In this document: in pieces, positions 39,427-48,364 of the stretch | Layout: each line of letters starts with the position of its first letter | Position numbering within the stretch: the stretch's first letter is position 1 | Source: Streptomyces sp. CB00316 | Lineage (GTDB): Bacteria; Actinomycetota; Actinomycetes; Streptomycetales; Streptomycetaceae | NCBI RefSeq assembly: GCF_001905595.1 | Contig: NZ_LIXI01000013.1 | Coordinates: forward strand, 62,001 to 126,000 | Direction: 5' to 3' | DNA: 64,000 nucleotides | Program-made: the position numbers and the translations under genes | Notes under the pieces: model-generated | The model's database searches: none | What the model saw: the letters and a program-made list of their open reading frames with translations, nothing else | What the model was told of the DNA's origin: nothing

Positions 39427-41250
39427 GTGGAACGCACCGGACCAACCGTCAGATCTTCCGGACTTCTGGCCACCTGTACGGCCGCGGTGCTCGCTGCCGG
39501 TGCCCTGGTCGCCACGGCACCGGCGGCCGGCGCGGCGGAGGTGGACGTGGCGCGCAACGGCGGCTTCGAGGCGGGTCTCGACGGCTGGAGCTGCACCGCC
39601 GGCAGCGGGGCGGCCGTCTCCACCCCCGTACGCAGCGGTACGTCAGCCCTGAGGGCGACCCCGGCGGGCAACGACAACGCCAGGTGCTCCCAGGCGGTCA
39701 CGGTCAAGCCCAACTCCCGCTACACGCTGAGCGCCTGGGTGCAGGGCAGCCCCGTCTACCTCGGCGCCACCGGCACCGGCACCACCGACGTCTCCACCTG
39801 GACCCAGTCCACCGGAGCCTGGAAGCAGCTCACCACCAGCTTCACCACCGGCCCCTCCACCACCTCCGTGAGCGTCTACACCCACGGCTGGTACGGCACC
39901 CCGGCCCACTACGTCGACGACCTCACCCTCGTCGGCCCCGGCGGCGACCCGGTGGTCGTCCCGGCCGTCCCCGCGGGCCTGCGGACCACCGCGATCACCT
40001 CCTCCTCGGTCGCGCTCTCCTGGAACGCCGTCTCCGGCGCCACCGGCTACAACGTCTACCGCGGTGGTACGAAGGTGGCCACGGCCACCGGCCCGTCCAC
40101 CACCGTGACCGGACTGGCAGCCTCCACCGCGTACAGCTTCCAGGTCACCGCCACCAACGCGGCCGGCGAGTCCGCGAAGTCGGCCGCCGTCACCGCGACC
40201 ACCACGGCGGGCGGCGGGGGCGGCGACGCCAAGCTCCCCGCCCGGGCGCTGGTCGGCTACCTCCACTCCAGCTTCGCCAACGGCTCCGGCTACACCCGCA
40301 TGGCGGACGTGCCCGACTCCTGGGACGTCATCAACCTCGCCTTCGGCGAGCCCACCTCCGTCACCTCCGGTGACATCCGCTTCTCGCTCTGCCCGGTCGC
40401 CGAGTGCCCGAACGTCGAGTCCGAGGCGGAGTTCAAGGCGGCCGTCAAGGCCAAGCAGGCGGCAGGAAAGAAGGTCCTGATCTCCATCGGCGGCCAGAAC
40501 GGCCAGGTGCGGCTCGCCTCCACCGCCGCCCGGGACGCCTTCGTCACCTCGGTCTCGAAGATCATCGACACCTACGGCCTGGACGGCCTGGACATCGACT
40601 TCGAGGGCCACTCGCTCTCGCTGAACACCGGGGACACCGACTTCCGCGCCCCGACCTCGCCGGTGATCGTCAACCTGATCTCCGCGGTGAAGACCCTCAA
40701 GGCGAAGTACGGTTCCGGCTTCGTCCTGACGATGGCGCCCGAGACCTTCTTCGTGCAGCTGGGCTACCAGTTCTACGGCTCCGGACCCTGGGGCGGCCAG
40801 GACCCGCGCGCCGGCGCCTACCTGCCGGTCATCCACGCCCTGCGCGACGACCTGACCCTGCTGCACGTCCAGGACTACAACTCGGGCCCGATCATGGGCC
40901 TCGACAACCAGTACCACTCGATGGGCGGCGCGGACTTCCACATCGCCATGACCGACATGCTGCTCGCCGGCTTCCCGGTCGCGGGCAACACCAGCCGCGT
41001 CTTCCCGGGACTCCGCCCCGACCAGGTCGCCATCGGCCTCCCGGCCTCCACCCAGGCGGGCAACGGCCACACCTCACCGGCCGAGGTCAACAAGGCGCTC
41101 AACTGCCTGACCAAGAAGACCGACTGCGGCTCCTACCAGACCCACGGGACCTGGACGGAGCTGCGCGGCCTGATGACCTGGTCGATCAACTGGGACCGGT
41201 TCGGCAACTGGGAGTTCAGCCGGAACTTCAACGCCTACTTCGGCCGCTGA
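39427..41250 (+). CDS. Secreted family 18 chitinase with CBM and FnIII domains
   Basis: 607-residue secreted chitinase. A signal peptide spans about 1-36 (cut after APAAGA). A carbohydrate-binding module (about 37-165) follows, then a fibronectin III domain (about 178-262), a Gly linker and a GH18 catalytic barrel (about 271-607). The active-site motif DGLDIDFE is at 386-393, with Glu393 as proton donor. GTG 39427 has GGAGG five bases upstream, and the promoter at 39356-39384 rules out the longer frame from 39385. A terminator follows at 41268-41308. It degrades chitin outside the cell. Confidence 0.95.
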   Translation: MERTGPTVRSSGLLATCTAAVLAAGALVATAPAAGAAEVDVARNGGFEAGLDGWSCTAGSGAAVSTPVRSGTSALRATPAGNDNARCSQAVTVKPNSRYTLSAWVQGSPVYLGATGTGTTDVSTWTQSTGAWKQLTTSFTTGPSTTSVSVYTHGWYGTPAHYVDDLTLVGPGGDPVVVPAVPAGLRTTAITSSSVALSWNAVSGATGYNVYRGGTKVATATGPSTTVTGLAASTAYSFQVTATNAAGESAKSAAVTATTTAGGGGGDAKLPARALVGYLHSSFANGSGYTRMADVPDSWDVINLAFGEPTSVTSGDIRFSLCPVAECPNVESEAEFKAAVKAKQAAGKKVLISIGGQNGQVRLASTAARDAFVTSVSKIIDTYGLDGLDIDFEGHSLSLNTGDTDFRAPTSPVIVNLISAVKTLKAKYGSGFVLTMAPETFFVQLGYQFYGSGPWGGQDPRAGAYLPVIHALRDDLTLLHVQDYNSGPIMGLDNQYHSMGGADFHIAMTDMLLAGFPVAGNTSRVFPGLRPDQVAIGLPASTQAGNGHTSPAEVNKALNCLTKKTDCGSYQTHGTWTELRGLMTWSINWDRFGNWEFSRNFNAYFGR

Positions 41251-41267
41251 GGTAGCCCACCAGACCG

Positions 41268-41308
41268 ATGCCCGTCGCCGGGGTGAAGAGGATCGCGGCG
41301 ACGGGCAT
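41268..41308 (+). terminator. Terminator after the chitinase gene
   Basis: ATGCCCGTCGCCG at 41268-41280 pairs perfectly with CGGCGACGGGCAT at 41296-41308 (13 bp, 15-nt loop), 18 bp after the chitinase stop. Confidence 0.75.
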
Positions 41309-41359
41309 CATCCATGCCGTGCTGCCGTGCCGCCGTCCTGGGGTGATTTTGACGCCTGA

Positions 41360-41497
41360 CCACGCGGACAAGCCCTCCCGCCCGCCGTCCCCGCCGACGA
41401 GCCGCTCGGCATCCACTTCGCGGCGATCGGCCACGACACCGCGGAACTCACCGAGTGGCTCGCGGCTCTCCTGACCGCAGCCGAGGCCCGCGGCTGA
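41360..41497 (+). pseudogene. Possible C-terminal gene remnant
   Basis: A 45-codon open frame without any start codon ends at TGA 41495-41497. Its conceptual product ends DEPLGIHFAAIGHDTAELTEW then LAALLTAAEARG, an amphipathic protein-like sequence with normal actinomycete composition. Its 3' end overlaps the convergent PAP2 gene by 50 bp. It may be the leftover end of a deleted gene, or chance reading of a GC-rich spacer. I cannot name the family. Confidence 0.35.
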
Positions 41498-42272
41498 CCC
41501 AGCACAACGGCGCCAGCAGCACCGGCCCCAGGAACCAGCTCGCCAGCACGTCCAGCGGCCAGTGGTACCCGCGCAGCACGAGACCGACGCCCGTCGCCGC
41601 CGTCAGCAGCAGAGCGGCGGCGGGCGGGACCCACGCGCGCAGCCACGCCGGCCGGGGAACGGCGAGGAGGAGCAGCGCCGAAGCCCCGTATGCCACCGCG
41701 GCCGTCGCCGTATGGCCCGACGGGTAGTAGTTGACGGCCTCGGTCAGCGGACCCTGCCGGGCGGTGGCCACCTTCAACGGGATCACCAGCGCGGGTACGG
41801 CCGCCATGGTGAGGGCCGCGTACACCGGCAGCCGCCGGGCGCCGCGCCACAGAGCGTACGCGATCGCGCAGACGAGCACCGGGAGCGCCACCGGTACCCC
41901 GCCGAGATCCGAGAAGAGCTGGGTCAGTCCTGCCGGGCCGCGCCGGAACAGGCTCTCGCCGACGCGCTCGTCCAGCCGGATCAGCGGCCCCTCGGCCACC
42001 ACCTGCCAGGTGATCAGCGCGAACAGCGCCACCAGGACGCCTAGGGAAAGAGAGGCCGGCCACCCGGGAACAGGGGGGGTTGTTCCGGGATGGCCGGCGG
42101 GACCGGGTCGCCGCGCGCCCCGGGGGGTGTGGGGCGGGCGGCCGTCCGATCGGTGAGGAGTACCGGAGCCAGAGGCTCCGGAGGCGTGCACGAAGGCACG
42201 CCCGGGACGGTGCTGGGGAAGCCCCGACCCGGAATCACCCGCGGTTTCCCGTGGGCGATGTGTTTCTCTCAT
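41448..42272 (-). CDS. PAP2 (phosphatidic acid phosphatase type 2) membrane protein
   Basis: About 274-residue PAP2-family phosphatase with six predicted membrane segments. The motifs are K-x6-GP (KVATARQGP, Gly instead of the usual Arg), YYPSGHTATA, and RGYHWPLDV (C3 motif with His and Asp). It may dephosphorylate a lipid pyrophosphate or phosphate outside the membrane. The N-terminal 75 residues are Arg/Pro/Gly-rich and the start is uncertain: ATG 42272 is used here, with ATG 42341 and later codons possible. It lies downstream of gabT on the same strand. Confidence 0.8.
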   Translation of the reverse strand: MRETHRPRETAGDSGSGLPQHRPGRAFVHASGASGSGTPHRSDGRPPHTPRGARRPGPAGHPGTTPPVPGWPASLSLGVLVALFALITWQVVAEGPLIRLDERVGESLFRRGPAGLTQLFSDLGGVPVALPVLVCAIAYALWRGARRLPVYAALTMAAVPALVIPLKVATARQGPLTEAVNYYPSGHTATAAVAYGASALLLLAVPRPAWLRAWVPPAAALLLTAATGVGLVLRGYHWPLDVLASWFLGPVLLAPLCWVSRGPRLRSGEPRATR

Positions 42273-42371
42273 CTGCAGAAACCGTACGGCAGCGAAGGGG
42301 CGGCCGACAGTCGCAGCCGCCACCCGCCATCGCCCCCGCACACCTTCTTCACAGGCCTCACCCGGATGCCG

Positions 42372-42394
42372 GACGGCGACCGCGCAACGCCGTC
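42372..42394 (-). terminator. Stem-loop downstream of gabT
   Basis: GACGGCG at 42372-42378 and CGCCGTC at 42388-42394 form a perfect 7-bp stem (9-nt loop) 27 bp beyond the gabT stop on the minus strand. It would separate gabT from the PAP2 gene. Confidence 0.5.
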
Positions 42395-42420
42395 GCGCGC
42401 CCGTTCCCGGGTTCGAAGGA

Positions 42421-43761
42421 TCAGAGCGTGCCGAATGCCTGCTCGATCACGTCGAGGCCCTCGTTCAGCAGGTCCTCACCGATCACCAGCGGGGGCAGGA
42501 AGCGCAGCACATTGCCGTAGGTGCCGCAGGTCAGGACCATGACGCCCTCGGCGTGGCAGGCCTTGGCGAGCGCGCCGGCCGCCTCCGGGTTCGGGTCCTT
42601 CGTGCCGGACTTCACCAGCTCGATCGCGATCATGGCGCCGCGGCCGCGGATGTCACCGATGATGTCGCCGTTGGGGAGCTTCGCCCGCATCTCGGCGAGG
42701 CGGCCCTTCATGACCTCCTCGATCCGCTTGGCCTTCCCGTTCAGGTCCAGCTCGCGCATCGTCTCGATGGCGCCGAGCGCACCCGCGCAGGCGACCGGGT
42801 TCCCGCCGTACGTACCGCCCAGACCGCCGGCGTGTGCGGCGTCCATGATCTCCGCGCGGCCGGTCACGGCGGAGAGCGGCAGACCGCCGGCGATGCCCTT
42901 CGCGGTGGTGATCAGGTCCGGGACGATGCCCTCGTCCTCGCAGGCGAACCACTGGCCGGTACGGCAGAAGCCGGACTGGATCTCGTCCGCGACGAAGACG
43001 ATGCCGTTGTCCTTGGCGAACTGCGCGATCGCCGGGAGGAAGCCCTTGGCCGGCTCGATGAAGCCGCCCTCGCCGAGCACCGGCTCGATGATGATCGCCG
43101 CGACGTTCTCCGCACCGATCTGCTTGGTGATCTCGTCGATGGCCTGCGCGGACGCCTCGGCGCCGGCGTTCTCGGCACCGGTCGGCCAGCGGTAGCCGTA
43201 GGCGACCGGGACACGGTAGACCTCGGGCGCGAACGGGCCGAAGCCCTGCTTGTACGGCATGTTCTTCGCCGTCATGCCCATGGTGAGGTTGGTGCGGCCG
43301 TGGTAGCCGTGGTCGAAGACGACGACGGCGGTGCGCTTGGTGTAGGCGCGGGCGATCTTCACCGCGTTCTCGACGGCCTCGGCGCCCGAGTTGAACAGCG
43401 CGGACTTCTTCGCGTGGTCACCCGGCGTCAGCTCGGCGAGCTGCTCGCAGACCTCGACGTACCCCTCGTACGGAGTGACCATGAAACAGGTGTGGGTGAA
43501 GTTCGCGAGCTGCGCGGAGGCGCGGCGTACGACGGCCTCGGCGGAGGCGCCCACCGACGTCACGGCGATGCCGGAGCCGAAGTCGATCAGACGGTTGCCG
43601 TCCACGTCCTCGATGATCCCGCCGCCCGCGCGGGCGGTGAAGACCGGCAGGGTGGAGCCCACCCCTGCGGCGACGGCGGCGAGACGGCGGGCCTGCAGCT
43701 CGACCGACTTCGGGCCGGGGATGGCAGTGACGACGCGGCGCTCCTGCGGGATTGCGGTCAT
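42421..43761 (-). CDS. gabT: 4-aminobutyrate aminotransferase
   Basis: 446-residue class III aminotransferase that converts GABA and 2-oxoglutarate to succinate semialdehyde and glutamate. PLP Lys288 is in TTAKGIAGGLPLSA; FNSGAEAVENAVKIAR, GYHGRTNLTMGMT and FVADEIQSGFCRTG are GabT hallmarks. ATG 43761 has AGGAG six bases upstream; the longer in-frame reading is non-conserved. With the aldehyde dehydrogenase at 48.5 kb it completes GABA to succinate. A 15-bp palindrome upstream may be its operator. Confidence 0.92.
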   Translation of the reverse strand: MTAIPQERRVVTAIPGPKSVELQARRLAAVAAGVGSTLPVFTARAGGGIIEDVDGNRLIDFGSGIAVTSVGASAEAVVRRASAQLANFTHTCFMVTPYEGYVEVCEQLAELTPGDHAKKSALFNSGAEAVENAVKIARAYTKRTAVVVFDHGYHGRTNLTMGMTAKNMPYKQGFGPFAPEVYRVPVAYGYRWPTGAENAGAEASAQAIDEITKQIGAENVAAIIIEPVLGEGGFIEPAKGFLPAIAQFAKDNGIVFVADEIQSGFCRTGQWFACEDEGIVPDLITTAKGIAGGLPLSAVTGRAEIMDAAHAGGLGGTYGGNPVACAGALGAIETMRELDLNGKAKRIEEVMKGRLAEMRAKLPNGDIIGDIRGRGAMIAIELVKSGTKDPNPEAAGALAKACHAEGVMVLTCGTYGNVLRFLPPLVIGEDLLNEGLDVIEQAFGTL

Positions 43762-43863
43762 GAGGGGCTCCTGGGGGGTGTTTCGGACGCGCTTCTCATC
43801 GCAGGCTAGGGGCGGGCGCCCCACCCGGGCATGCTCCGATCGGGAGTGATGGGCGCGTGTCGT

Positions 43864-43878
43864 TGTCCGTCGCGGACA
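43864..43878. promoter_or_regulatory. Palindrome upstream of gabT (candidate operator)
   Basis: TGTCCG-TCG-CGGACA is a perfect 15-bp dyad 103 bp before the gabT start, in the divergent region with the membrane ATPase gene. The half CGGACA also occurs in the repeats upstream of the third aldehyde dehydrogenase (48365-48380). Confidence 0.45.
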
Positions 43879-44032
43879 GAAGGCGGTGTACATCCCTGCC
43901 GACCTGGTGCGATGAGGGCAGGGGCCGGTCCGGGACGGTCACTCTTCGGGCGGGTTGCTGAACTCCCCGTGGGCGCGCACTAGATTGGCCGGGGCAGCGG
44001 ATGGACCCGGCAGGTCGAGGGGGCAGTGGTTC

Positions 44033-46501
44033 ATGGAAGACGAGGGCACGCGCGGCGTACGGGGCACGAGCGCGGACAGGGTGCCCGGCCCGGCCGTGCC
44101 ACCACCGCCGTCGGGGCCGCCACGGGTGGAGCCGCCTGCGGACCCGGGGGCGTCGTGGGGCGGGCAGCCCTCCGCGTGGGCCTCCCCGCCGCCTCCGCCC
44201 GGCCCGCACCCCGCCCGCCCCTCCTCCCCGCCGCCCCCCGTCGAGCAGCCCTCGGCCGGGGCCCCGGCCCTGGACGCCTGGCTCCGTACGCCCCGCCCAC
44301 CGCAGGCCCCCGGCGTCTGGCGGTACGGGTTCACACCGCGTCCGCCCGAGCAGGGCGAGGAGGTCTCCGATCGCTCCCTCCTCGTCGGTGCCCTCATCTC
44401 CCTGCTCTCCGCCCTCCTCCTCTGGTCGCTCTGGCGCAACGGCTACCTCCCGTACCGCCTCGTCCCCCTCAAGCTCTTCACGCCGGGCGAGTGGTGGAAC
44501 CCGGGTACCTCCGGCGGCCCCCGCACCATCGAGGGCTCCGACGCCCTCACCGTGTACGAGGCCCTCCTCTTCGGGCTGCTCGCCTACGGCTGCGGCCGGA
44601 TCGGCAACTTCTCCGAACTCTTCCGCCGCCATGCCGTGAGCCGCGGGCAGCCCTTCCTCGCCCTCGCCGCAGCCGTCGCGGCGGGGCTCACCCAGCTTCT
44701 GGTCTGGAAGGAGACCCTGCCGGTCGTCCGCCCGGTCCTGGTCCTGGTCGCCGCCGTCGCGGGCGGCGAGATCTACCAGAGCCAGACCGTCGTCAACATC
44801 GTCTACGGGCTGATCGCCGCCGCCGTCCTGTACCCCTTCGCCCGCCTCGGCCGCTGGCGCGAACTGCTCGCCGCCCGCGGGGGAACCCGCACCCCGGCCC
44901 CGGCCGGGACCGCCTCGGCCCCCGCCGGCGCGACCTCCGCCGACCAGTGGCCCGAACTGCGCGCGGCCGGCTGGACCGACGTTGCGGACACCCTCACCGC
45001 CGAGGTCCGCACCGGCCGGATGAACGACGTCGACGTGGCCCGCCTCCGCCACGCCTGGACCCGGGCCACCCGCAGCCCCGACAGCCTCGCCCCTCTCGCC
45101 GAGGCCGTCCTGCGCACCGGGGGAGCGGCCGCCCCGCACCCCTCCGGCGACCGCGACCTGCCCCGCCGTACCGCCCGCCACGACGTGCTCACCGGCCAGG
45201 TCCGCATCGGCCGGTGCGCGGATGACCCGCACAACCCCTACGCCCGCCGGTCCACCGGTATCGCCCTGGACCCCACCCTGCTCGGCACCTCGCTGCTGGC
45301 CGTCGGGCCGCCCGGCTCCGGGAAGTCCGCCCGGCTGGTGCGCCCCGTCGTGGAGGCCCTCGGCCTGCGCGCCCTGGCCGGCCAGGCGGCCGTACTCGCC
45401 GTCGGCGGCGCGGGCGCACCGCTCGGCCCGGACGAGGCCTTCGACGTCGTCGTACGCGTCGGCAACCCCGCCTCCGCCCACGACCTGGACCTGTACGGCG
45501 GCACCACCGACCCCGACGAGGCCGCCGCCGTCCTCGCGGAGGGGCTCGTCGGCGATGTCGGCAGCCTGGACAGCCGCCGCGCCGCCACCGTCCTCGCCCA
45601 ACTGCTGGGCCCGTACCGGACGGCCCACGGCCACTTCCCCTCCGTGCCGGAACTGCGCGAACTCCTCGACGGCTCCCCGCAGGCCCTCGCCGGACTCCGG
45701 GCCACCCTCGAAGCCGCCGGGCACCAGGCGATGCTCCGCGAGCTGGAGGCGAGGACCCGGCAGGCGGGCGGCCCCGGCGACCCCGCCCCGGCCCTCGCGG
45801 ACCGGGTGGCGCTGCTGGACCGGCCCGCGTTCGCCGGGTTCTTCGCCACCGGCCCGGACGCCCGCCCCTTCGCGCTGCGCTCGCTCGGCCAGTACCCGCT
45901 GCGGGTCCGCGTCGACCTGCCGGAGCGCGGCCACGCCGAGGCGTCCCGCCTCCTCACCCGGCTCCTGCTCGCCCAGTTCACCGCGATCACCGCCGCCCGC
46001 ACCGACACCACGCTCTTCGCGGGCCTGGTCCTGGACGACGCGACCCACGCGGTGACCGCCGAGACCGTACGCGGTATCCGCCGGCTGCGCTCGGTCAACG
46101 CGGGGGCCGTCCTCGCCCTCCGTACCGTCGACGACGTGCCCGAAGCCCTGCACACCCCGCTGCTCGGCGCCGTCGGCTGCACGGCGGCCTTCTCCGGCAT
46201 CACCACGTGGGACGGCAAGCGGTTCGCCGAGGCCTGGGGCAAGGAGTGGGTGGAGACCCGCGAGGTCGCCCAGCACACGGTCTTCGCCGACCAGCCGTTC
46301 ACCCGCGCCCTGCACGCGCTGCGCAAGCTGGTCACGGGCAAGGCGGTGACCACGGACGCGGTGACCGTACGGCAGGTGGAGCGGGAGCGGTGGTCGGCCT
46401 CGGAGCTGGCGTACGCGGTCCCGGCCGGGCACGCGGTGATCCGGCTGGCCACGGTCGAGGGCGAGCACGCGCCGCCGCTGCTGGTGGAGCTGGGCGGCTG
46501 A
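44033..46501 (+). CDS. Large membrane-anchored ATP/GTP-binding protein
   Basis: 822-residue protein. Residues 1-110 are Pro-rich and disordered. About four membrane segments follow (SLLVGALISLLSALLLWSLW, LTVYEALLFGLLAYGCG, PFLALAAAVAAGLTQLLVW, VVRPVLVLVAAVAGG-VNIVYGLIAAAVLY). A P-loop ATPase domain has Walker A GPPGSGKS at about 426-433 and a later LFAGLVLDDATHAV Walker-B-like strand. The arrangement recalls FtsK/TraG-type coupling ATPases, but it lacks a clear DNA-translocation domain and no conjugation genes are nearby. It seems widespread in Streptomyces; its function is unknown. It is divergent from gabT. Confidence 0.82.
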   Translation: MEDEGTRGVRGTSADRVPGPAVPPPPSGPPRVEPPADPGASWGGQPSAWASPPPPPGPHPARPSSPPPPVEQPSAGAPALDAWLRTPRPPQAPGVWRYGFTPRPPEQGEEVSDRSLLVGALISLLSALLLWSLWRNGYLPYRLVPLKLFTPGEWWNPGTSGGPRTIEGSDALTVYEALLFGLLAYGCGRIGNFSELFRRHAVSRGQPFLALAAAVAAGLTQLLVWKETLPVVRPVLVLVAAVAGGEIYQSQTVVNIVYGLIAAAVLYPFARLGRWRELLAARGGTRTPAPAGTASAPAGATSADQWPELRAAGWTDVADTLTAEVRTGRMNDVDVARLRHAWTRATRSPDSLAPLAEAVLRTGGAAAPHPSGDRDLPRRTARHDVLTGQVRIGRCADDPHNPYARRSTGIALDPTLLGTSLLAVGPPGSGKSARLVRPVVEALGLRALAGQAAVLAVGGAGAPLGPDEAFDVVVRVGNPASAHDLDLYGGTTDPDEAAAVLAEGLVGDVGSLDSRRAATVLAQLLGPYRTAHGHFPSVPELRELLDGSPQALAGLRATLEAAGHQAMLRELEARTRQAGGPGDPAPALADRVALLDRPAFAGFFATGPDARPFALRSLGQYPLRVRVDLPERGHAEASRLLTRLLLAQFTAITAARTDTTLFAGLVLDDATHAVTAETVRGIRRLRSVNAGAVLALRTVDDVPEALHTPLLGAVGCTAAFSGITTWDGKRFAEAWGKEWVETREVAQHTVFADQPFTRALHALRKLVTGKAVTTDAVTVRQVERERWSASELAYAVPAGHAVIRLATVEGEHAPPLLVELGG

Positions 46502-46548
46502 GAAACGCCCCTCGGGGACCGGGGACGACTGAGAGCGGTTACAGGAAC

Positions 46549-46565
46549 TCTGCCGCCCTGGCAGA
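46549..46565 (+). terminator. Weak stem-loop after the membrane ATPase gene
   Basis: TCTGCC at 46549-46554 pairs with GGCAGA at 46560-46565 (6 bp, 5-nt loop), 47 bp after the stop codon. Short and without a T tail. Confidence 0.35.
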
Positions 46566-46677
46566 ATCGGTGACAGCCGTTCATACGGGACGGCGCAATC
46601 ACCGACTACCGACCACTGATACGGCGGCGAACCCCTTCGTCGGCCACGCGTCCCCGATACCGAGGGTTTCCGGTCCC

Positions 46678-48252
46678 ATGCCCCCCACGCTCGCCTCGCT
46701 CGTCCAGCACTCGGCGCTCAAGCTCACGGTGCGGGCGGGCGCGGACCGGCTCGACACCCCGGTGCGCTGGGCCCACGCCAGCGAGCTCGCCGACCCCGTC
46801 CCGTACATGGACGGCGGCGAACTGCTCCTGGTGACCGCCACCAACCTGGACGCCGAGAACGCCGAGTCGATGCACCGGTACGTACGGCGGCTGGCCGGAG
46901 CGGGGGTCGCCGGGGTCGGTTTCGCGGTCGGCGTGAACTACGAGGACATCCCGGCCGCCCTCCTCGACGCCGCCGAGGAAGCGGGCCTGCCCCTCCTCGA
47001 AGTGCCTCGCCGCACCCCGTTCCTCGCCATCAGCAAGGCCGTCTCCGCCGCCATCGCCGCCGACCAGTACCGCGCGGTCACCGCCGGCTTCGAGGCCCAG
47101 CGCGAGCTGACGAAGGCCGCGCTCGCCGGGGACGGCCCCGCCGACATCCTCGCCCGCCTCGCCGCCCACATCGACGGCTGGGCCGCGCTGTACGACACCT
47201 CCGGCGCGGTGCTCGCCGCCGCCCCCGACTGGGCCGCGCGCCGGGCCGCCCGCCTCACCCCCGACGTCGAACGCCTCCGGGACAGACCCGCGCCCGCCAG
47301 CGTCGTCGTCGGCGACAGCGAGGACCGGGTCGAACTCCAGTCGCTGGGCACCGGCCGCCGGGCACGCGGCGCACTGGCGGTCGGTACGGGCTCGGCGCTG
47401 GGAACCGCCGAGCGGTACGCCGTCCACTCCGCCGTCGCCCTGCTCACCCTCACCACCGCCCGCTCCCGCTCCCTCCAGGGCGCCGAACAGCGCCTGGGCG
47501 CCGCCGTCCTGCGCATGCTCCTGGCCGGGCAGCCCGACCACGCCCGGGCGGTGGCCGGAGACCTGTACGGCGGCCTCCTCGACGCCCCCTTCCGGCTGCT
47601 GATCGCGGAGGCGGCCGCGCCCGCCGGTTTCGAGCTGCTCACGGAGACGATGGAGGCCGCCGCCGCCCGCTCCGGCGAGGCGCTGCTCATGGTCCCCGAG
47701 GGCGAGCGCGTCGTCGTCCTGGCAGCCGACGGCGGCACCGCGGTCGCCGCCTGCGCGGCCTACGCCGAGGCCCAGGACGACCGCGCCCCGCGCGAGGGCG
47801 GCGCCGAGGACAGCGATGTCGTGGTCGGCCTCTCCGCCCCCTGCGGCCCGATCGCGGTCTCCGCCGCGTACAAGCAGGCCGAACAGGCCCTCTCGGTCGC
47901 CCGCCGCCGGGGCAGGGCCCTGGTCGAGCACGAGGAGCTGGCGGCCGGTTCGGTCCTGCCGCTCCTCGCGGACGACGCCGTACGGGCCTTCGCCGACGGC
48001 ATGCTCCGCGCCCTGTACGAGCACGACGCCAAGGGCCGCGGCGACCTCGTGGCCTCCCTGCGCGCCTGGCTCTCCCGCCACGGCCAGTGGGACGCGGCCG
48101 CCGCCGACCTCGGCGTGCACCGGCACACCCTGCGCTACCGGATGCGCCGGGTGGAGGAGATCCTGGGCCGCTCGCTGGACGACCCGGACGCCCGGATGGA
48201 GCTGTGGCTCGCACTGAAGGCGACGGAGGCGGCGGCGCCGGCCGAAGACTGA
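46678..48252 (+). CDS. PucR family transcriptional regulator
   Basis: 524-residue PucR/CdaR-type activator or repressor. The N-terminal PucR domain (about 1-130) starts PPTLASLVQHSALKLTVRAG. A GGDEF-like middle part follows, and the C-terminal helix-turn-helix (about 455-515) reads SLRAWLSRHGQWDAAAADLGV then HRHTLRYRMRRVEEILG. ATG 46678 begins the conserved part. It lies directly before the third aldehyde dehydrogenase gene, whose promoter carries two CTCCG-N6-CGGAG dyads, so it probably senses GABA or a related metabolite and controls that gene and perhaps gabT. Confidence 0.9.
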   Translation: MPPTLASLVQHSALKLTVRAGADRLDTPVRWAHASELADPVPYMDGGELLLVTATNLDAENAESMHRYVRRLAGAGVAGVGFAVGVNYEDIPAALLDAAEEAGLPLLEVPRRTPFLAISKAVSAAIAADQYRAVTAGFEAQRELTKAALAGDGPADILARLAAHIDGWAALYDTSGAVLAAAPDWAARRAARLTPDVERLRDRPAPASVVVGDSEDRVELQSLGTGRRARGALAVGTGSALGTAERYAVHSAVALLTLTTARSRSLQGAEQRLGAAVLRMLLAGQPDHARAVAGDLYGGLLDAPFRLLIAEAAAPAGFELLTETMEAAAARSGEALLMVPEGERVVVLAADGGTAVAACAAYAEAQDDRAPREGGAEDSDVVVGLSAPCGPIAVSAAYKQAEQALSVARRRGRALVEHEELAAGSVLPLLADDAVRAFADGMLRALYEHDAKGRGDLVASLRAWLSRHGQWDAAAADLGVHRHTLRYRMRRVEEILGRSLDDPDARMELWLALKATEAAAPAED

Positions 48253-48267
48253 CCGACTGCGGCACCG

Positions 48268-48285
48268 CCTCCGACAGACCGGAGG
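48268..48285. repeat. Dyad repeat 1 upstream of the aldehyde dehydrogenase
   Basis: CCTCCG-ACAGAC-CGGAGG, an 18-bp perfect dyad, lies 16 bp after the PucR stop. It shares sequence and form with the copy at 48325-48340. Confidence 0.55.
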
Positions 48286-48324
48286 ACCCGGGCCGGGCGC
48301 CATCACCGACCGGACGGACACGGT

Positions 48325-48340
48325 CTCCGACAAACCGGAG
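48325..48340. repeat. Dyad repeat 2 upstream of the aldehyde dehydrogenase
   Basis: CTCCG-ACAAAC-CGGAG is a perfect dyad identical to repeat 1 except one base of the spacer (ACAAAC for ACAGAC). The 56-bp distance between the copies is roughly five helical turns, suggesting cooperative regulator binding. Confidence 0.55.
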
Positions 48341-48364
48341 CACCGGAGGCGCGCCCCACTCCAC

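Noticed and set aside
42163..42181. CCGGAGCC-AGA-GGCTCCGG hairpin
   Set aside because: A perfect dyad, but it lies in the Gly/Ser-rich N-terminal coding part of the PAP2 gene, where such repeats arise from codon composition; the uncertain start leaves a regulatory role only weakly possible.
43796..46468. 890-codon minus-strand frame opposite the membrane ATPase gene
   Set aside because: Shadow frame; the plus-strand protein has membrane segments and a Walker A motif, and this one has low-complexity composition.
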